From contig AQRS01000015.1 in assembly GCA_000402355.1 (NCBI GenBank), positions 1-14,307 on the forward strand: a DNA stretch of 14,307 nucleotides, read 5' to 3'. Numbering within the stretch: the first letter of the stretch is position 1; the number at the start of each line of letters is the position of its first letter. Below, in pieces: positions 11,752 through 14,307 of this stretch. Under the pieces are notes generated by a model. The model did not search any database. It saw only the letters and a program-made list of their open reading frames with translations, and was not told where the DNA came from. This DNA is from Candidatus Iainarchaeum andersonii SCGC AAA011-E11 (GTDB lineage Archaea; Iainarchaeota; Iainarchaeia; Iainarchaeales; Iainarchaeaceae). The position numbers and the translations under genes are program-made.

Positions 11752-14307
11752 TCACACCGGATAAGCAGTTAGTATACGCCCCACTGTTTTCAGGGTATCA
11801 TCATAGCGATCACTTACAATTACCTTTATTTTATAGGAAACATCGCCCCTAGTTACGGTCTTAACCACTTCAAGCTTATCCCCCGCAGTACCACCAACAA
11901 CTGTTCCTCCTTTAACAACCTCATAAATTACATCTTTAACTGCAAGATCTGTGTTTGTAAGCTGCAATGCAGATTTTATTTGATCGGCATGCCCTTGAGA
12001 AACAATGTGTTTCCAGCCCCATCCTGCCGCGCCGCTTATTCCTTCACCTAAATAAGACACCCCTTTTTGCCAATTGAAAACATTTATAGTTAAGTCCAAA
12101 TTTGCACTGCCCTTCTTTATTACAGTCTCCAGCATGTCATTTGTTGCGCCCAATCCTTTAAGCCGTGTAATTGCCACATCCCCATATTTCAGGAGCCATT
12201 CGCTCAAGTATGTGAAAGAAGTCCTTACTTCTCCGACCGCAAAATCAACCTGCATTATGCCAAGTTCTACAGCCCTTGCAATTTTGCTGCCTGCAACAGA
12301 ATATTTAATTCCGTTCACAGTCAATTCTATTTTCCTTACTGTTTGTGACAGTTTTGCAATTGTTCCAATTTCAACAAGGAGCTTGTTACTCTTTGCAAGC
12401 TTTGCAAGTTTTGATCCGATTGCTGCAAAATCTACACCTGTAACTTCTGTCCCCGGAACAATTATTATGGCAGTGCTGCCAACATCAAAAGCGCACCATA
12501 CAGTAAGCCAGCCATCATCAAGGCAGCTGCCTATTGTAAAAAGCTTTATGCCTGACCAGCCAAGGCCCGCAAGGTCAACCTCTTTTATCTCGAATGGAAT
12601 CGCATTTGTGGGAAGCGTGCCAGAGCAAGTTTGGGTGGCACTACAAGTTCCGCCGCAGGAAAGTGAACTGCTTACATTGTAGGCCCCAGAACCAAAGAAA
12701 CTATTCACCCCTAGGTAATAGTATTTGCCTGCACTCACGTTGATTACACAAGTTTCAGCATTGCCATTCAAATATGGTCTGCAGAGCCATGTGCTACTGC
12801 AGTTATCATAGACGTACAAGTCAAAATCAGCTGAGCTTGACCCGCTTAAAGAAACCGCCAGGGTTCCAGAGCTGTTCGCATAAACTTTATTCCATTGCGT
12901 TGCACCGCTCGAAAGGCTCCCAGAATACCCAGAATTACTTCCACAGGACAGGTTTGCTGAGGTGGGGGCACTGGAGCAGCCTGTAATGCTGAAAGCTTGG
13001 CTTGTAACGCTTGAAATCGATTGTTCATTGGGGGCTCTAGGCGCTTCCTTGGTTTTCTCATTGCCTAGAACGGGGTATGGGGTGCTTGAACTTGAGGGGT
13101 TTATTGCAGTTACTGAACCACTAGTAGTTTGAATCGAGCAGTATTCTGCTAATGAAATGCTTATCCAAGCAGAATATTTGATTGTCCCGTTTGTTCCAAT
13201 CACATAGGCCCTTACGTATAATACGGGGCTCGAACAATACTTCGGTGCTAATATAGCCGCATACTTGTTAAAGCTGTTCAGCGGAGCTATGACCTTTGTA
13301 GCATCACTTTTATCACTTTTGTAAGAAATATAAACGCCAGTTTCCCTGATGCTGCCAACAATCTCCCATTGAATATTTCCAAGATAATCATTTTCTACAC
13401 TATCGCTGTATGAGGTTACATTTACAGTCAGGGCTGAAGGATTGATGTACAGAGTAGTGCTAGAACTTTTTGTTTGTGAGCCACTGGTGACTGTTAAGTT
13501 TACAGTTCTGCTTATTTGAGTTGAACCACTATTAGTACAAGTAACTGAATAAGTGCTTGAAGTTGAACCGCTTGTAGTGCAATTAGTATAAGACGATAAA
13601 GACCAATTGTAAGAGTACGTGCCTGTTGCGCCACTTGGCGAAGCGGTGAATGTTTGCGTAACACCCGAATTGACAGTTGGATTGACGGGGTTGATTGAAA
13701 CGCTCAAGGCAGAATAACATTGCCCGCTGCCCGAATTGCAGGCATAATTACAATAAGTGTTACCAGTTCCAGATGTGCTTGTAGGCCATTCAGAACAAGA
13801 GTCTGAATCGTAATTGCCACACACTTGCGAATAACCGCCATTACACCTGACTTGACCCGAAGAACAATCATTAACACACGTAGTTCCACAATTGCTCGTG
13901 TTGACTTGAATACCATACGAACCAGTACCACTGTATTTGTTCACGAAGGCATAGTATGTGCCGGCTGCGAGAGATGCAGAGCATATTTCCTGGGACCCGG
14001 TTCCACTGTATGGCCTGCAGTTATACGCGCTTGTGGATGGGCAACTGTTAGAAGAATTTTGCACATACAAATCATAGTCCGCCGTGCCCTGAGGACTCAT
14101 GGACCAAGTAACAGTGCAAGGGGTGCTGGTGCTTATTTTGTAGTATTGGTTGGTTCCGCACATATTGGTTTTGCTTGAACCGCTTGAAAGCAAGGCAGCG
14201 GAACTGCATGAAGTGTAAGAAGAGGAATCACAAGTGTTCCCGCAAGAGAGCGATGTGTTTACTGTGTAACTTCCACTTCCAGAGAAACTATTAATCCCAA
14301 TGTAATA
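11752..14307 (-). CDS. Large secreted PPC/Ig-domain protein with C-terminal toxin-like domain, 5' partial
   Basis: The frame is open to the right edge, so the start and any signal peptide are unseen; at least 851 residues are encoded. Going N to C: the end of a PPC-type domain (14307 to about 14235); a full PPC domain (about 14190-13890) with ADYDLYV, CRPYSG and AGTYYAFVNKYSGTGSY; a Cys-rich module (about 13885-13715); an Ig/PKD-like domain (about 13710-13435); a fibronectin-like domain (about 13440-13130); a charged linker; a third PPC (about 12995-12650) with ADFDLYV and AGKYYYLGVNSF; a hydrophobic helical segment (about 12600-12034) with VGSTAIIIVPGTEVTGVDF; and a toxin-like tip. Many paired Cys imply oxidising extracellular folding. 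The tandem adhesive modules, pre-toxin-like helices and small C-terminal domain match polymorphic-toxin architecture. No C-terminal membrane anchor exists, so attachment or release depends on the missing N-terminus. Confidence 0.85.
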   Translation of the reverse strand, partial: YYIGINSFSGSGSYTVNTSLSCGNTCDSSSYTSCSSAALLSSGSSKTNMCGTNQYYKISTSTPCTVTWSMSPQGTADYDLYVQNSSNSCPSTSAYNCRPYSGTGSQEICSASLAAGTYYAFVNKYSGTGSYGIQVNTSNCGTTCVNDCSSGQVRCNGGYSQVCGNYDSDSCSEWPTSTSGTGNTYCNYACNSGSGQCYSALSVSINPVNPTVNSGVTQTFTASPSGATGTYSYNWSLSSYTNCTTSGSTSSTYSVTCTNSGSTQISRTVNLTVTSGSQTKSSSTTLYINPSALTVNVTSYSDSVENDYLGNIQWEIVGSIRETGVYISYKSDKSDATKVIAPLNSFNKYAAILAPKYCSSPVLYVRAYVIGTNGTIKYSAWISISLAEYCSIQTTSGSVTAINPSSSSTPYPVLGNEKTKEAPRAPNEQSISSVTSQAFSITGCSSAPTSANLSCGSNSGYSGSLSSGATQWNKVYANSSGTLAVSLSGSSSADFDLYVYDNCSSTWLCRPYLNGNAETCVINVSAGKYYYLGVNSFFGSGAYNVSSSLSCGGTCSATQTCSGTLPTNAIPFEIKEVDLAGLGWSGIKLFTIGSCLDDGWLTVWCAFDVGSTAIIIVPGTEVTGVDFAAIGSKLAKLAKSNKLLVEIGTIAKLSQTVRKIELTVNGIKYSVAGSKIARAVELGIMQVDFAVGEVRTSFTYLSEWLLKYGDVAITRLKGLGATNDMLETVIKKGSANLDLTINVFNWQKGVSYLGEGISGAAGWGWKHIVSQGHADQIKSALQLTNTDLAVKDVIYEVVKGGTVVGGTAGDKLEVVKTVTRGDVSYKIKVIVSDRYDDTLKTVGRILTAYPV
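11755..12033 (-). other. C-terminal toxin-like domain (about 93 aa) of the PPC protein
   Basis: The segment begins GAAGWGWKHI and ends GRILTAYPV. It contains an early helix with His at 12007-12009 (WKHI) and His at 11989-11991 (QGHADQIKSAL), a Gly-rich turn (KGGTVVGG), two strands (KLEVVKTV and VSYKIKVIVS) and a last strand with Thr-Ala-Tyr-Pro. A helix with His, a short beta-meander and a terminal [S/T]-A-Y-P are what I know of BECR-fold RNase tips (barnase, EndoU, colicin E5/D, RelE-like) in bacterial polymorphic and phage MuF toxins. Assignment is by eye; the exact catalytic set cannot be fixed without structural comparison. Confidence 0.5.

Noticed and set aside
13825..14178. Plus-strand ORF opposite the PPC repeats
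   Set aside because: Shadow of the PPC-domain frame, which shows strong family motifs.
1..14307. CRISPR arrays, tRNA, rRNA, insertion sequences
   Set aside because: No regularly spaced repeats, no cloverleaf with a TTCRA-type arm, no rRNA-like sequence, no transposase frame and no flanking terminal inverted repeats were seen.

Overview
The window is archaeal. It encodes a threonine-protease proteasome beta subunit, the KH/metallo-beta-lactamase/beta-CASP termination nuclease FttA (aCPSF1), an AK6/Fap7-type adenylate kinase and a long archaeal FKBP. Ribosome-binding sites match the archaeal GGTGA type, and several start codons lie about 26 nt from an AT-rich TATA-like box, which suggests leaderless transcripts. 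The many small operons and the single-pass membrane or surface proteins with Ig-like, PPC or Cys-rich modules suggest a DPANN-type genome. That placement is inference, not proof.

Layout. 2-3170: two convergent genes for membrane-anchored extracellular proteins, 2 bp apart; the second follows the adenylate kinase with overlapping stop and start codons. 3171-3754: a non-coding stretch with a G-run cluster, nested inverted repeats, one doubtful 66-aa ORF and AT-only hairpins. 3755-4288: an unrecognised basic protein. 4361-4933: a ribbon-helix-helix antitoxin and RelE-type toxin pair with a palindromic operator candidate. 4957-7702: fttA and psmB, the housekeeping core, with a U-rich terminator between them and an inverted repeat in the psmB leader. 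7703-8854: the FKBP and a small basic protein whose ATG directly follows its stop. 8950-10299: an N-terminally anchored extracellular protein of repeated beta-alpha modules. 10265-10824: a decayed vapBC toxin-antitoxin locus.

10830-14307 is the most interesting part. It is an AT-richer minus-strand operon. Its first gene, whose 5' end lies outside the window, encodes a large secreted or surface protein: PPC-type beta domains, a Cys-rich module, Ig-like domains, a helical hydrophobic pre-toxin-like segment and a compact C-terminal domain of about 93 aa ending in TAYPV. That terminal domain resembles, by eye, the small RNase toxin tips of bacterial polymorphic toxins (barnase/EndoU/colicin E5/RelE, 'BECR', fold). 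One base after its stop begins a 153-aa gene, followed 9 bp later by a 149-aa gene. The two downstream proteins look like diverged paralogues and sit where immunity genes sit in polymorphic-toxin loci. My main proposal is a candidate toxin-immunity locus in an archaeon, built on PPC modules. All homology statements come from reading the translations; no search was run.
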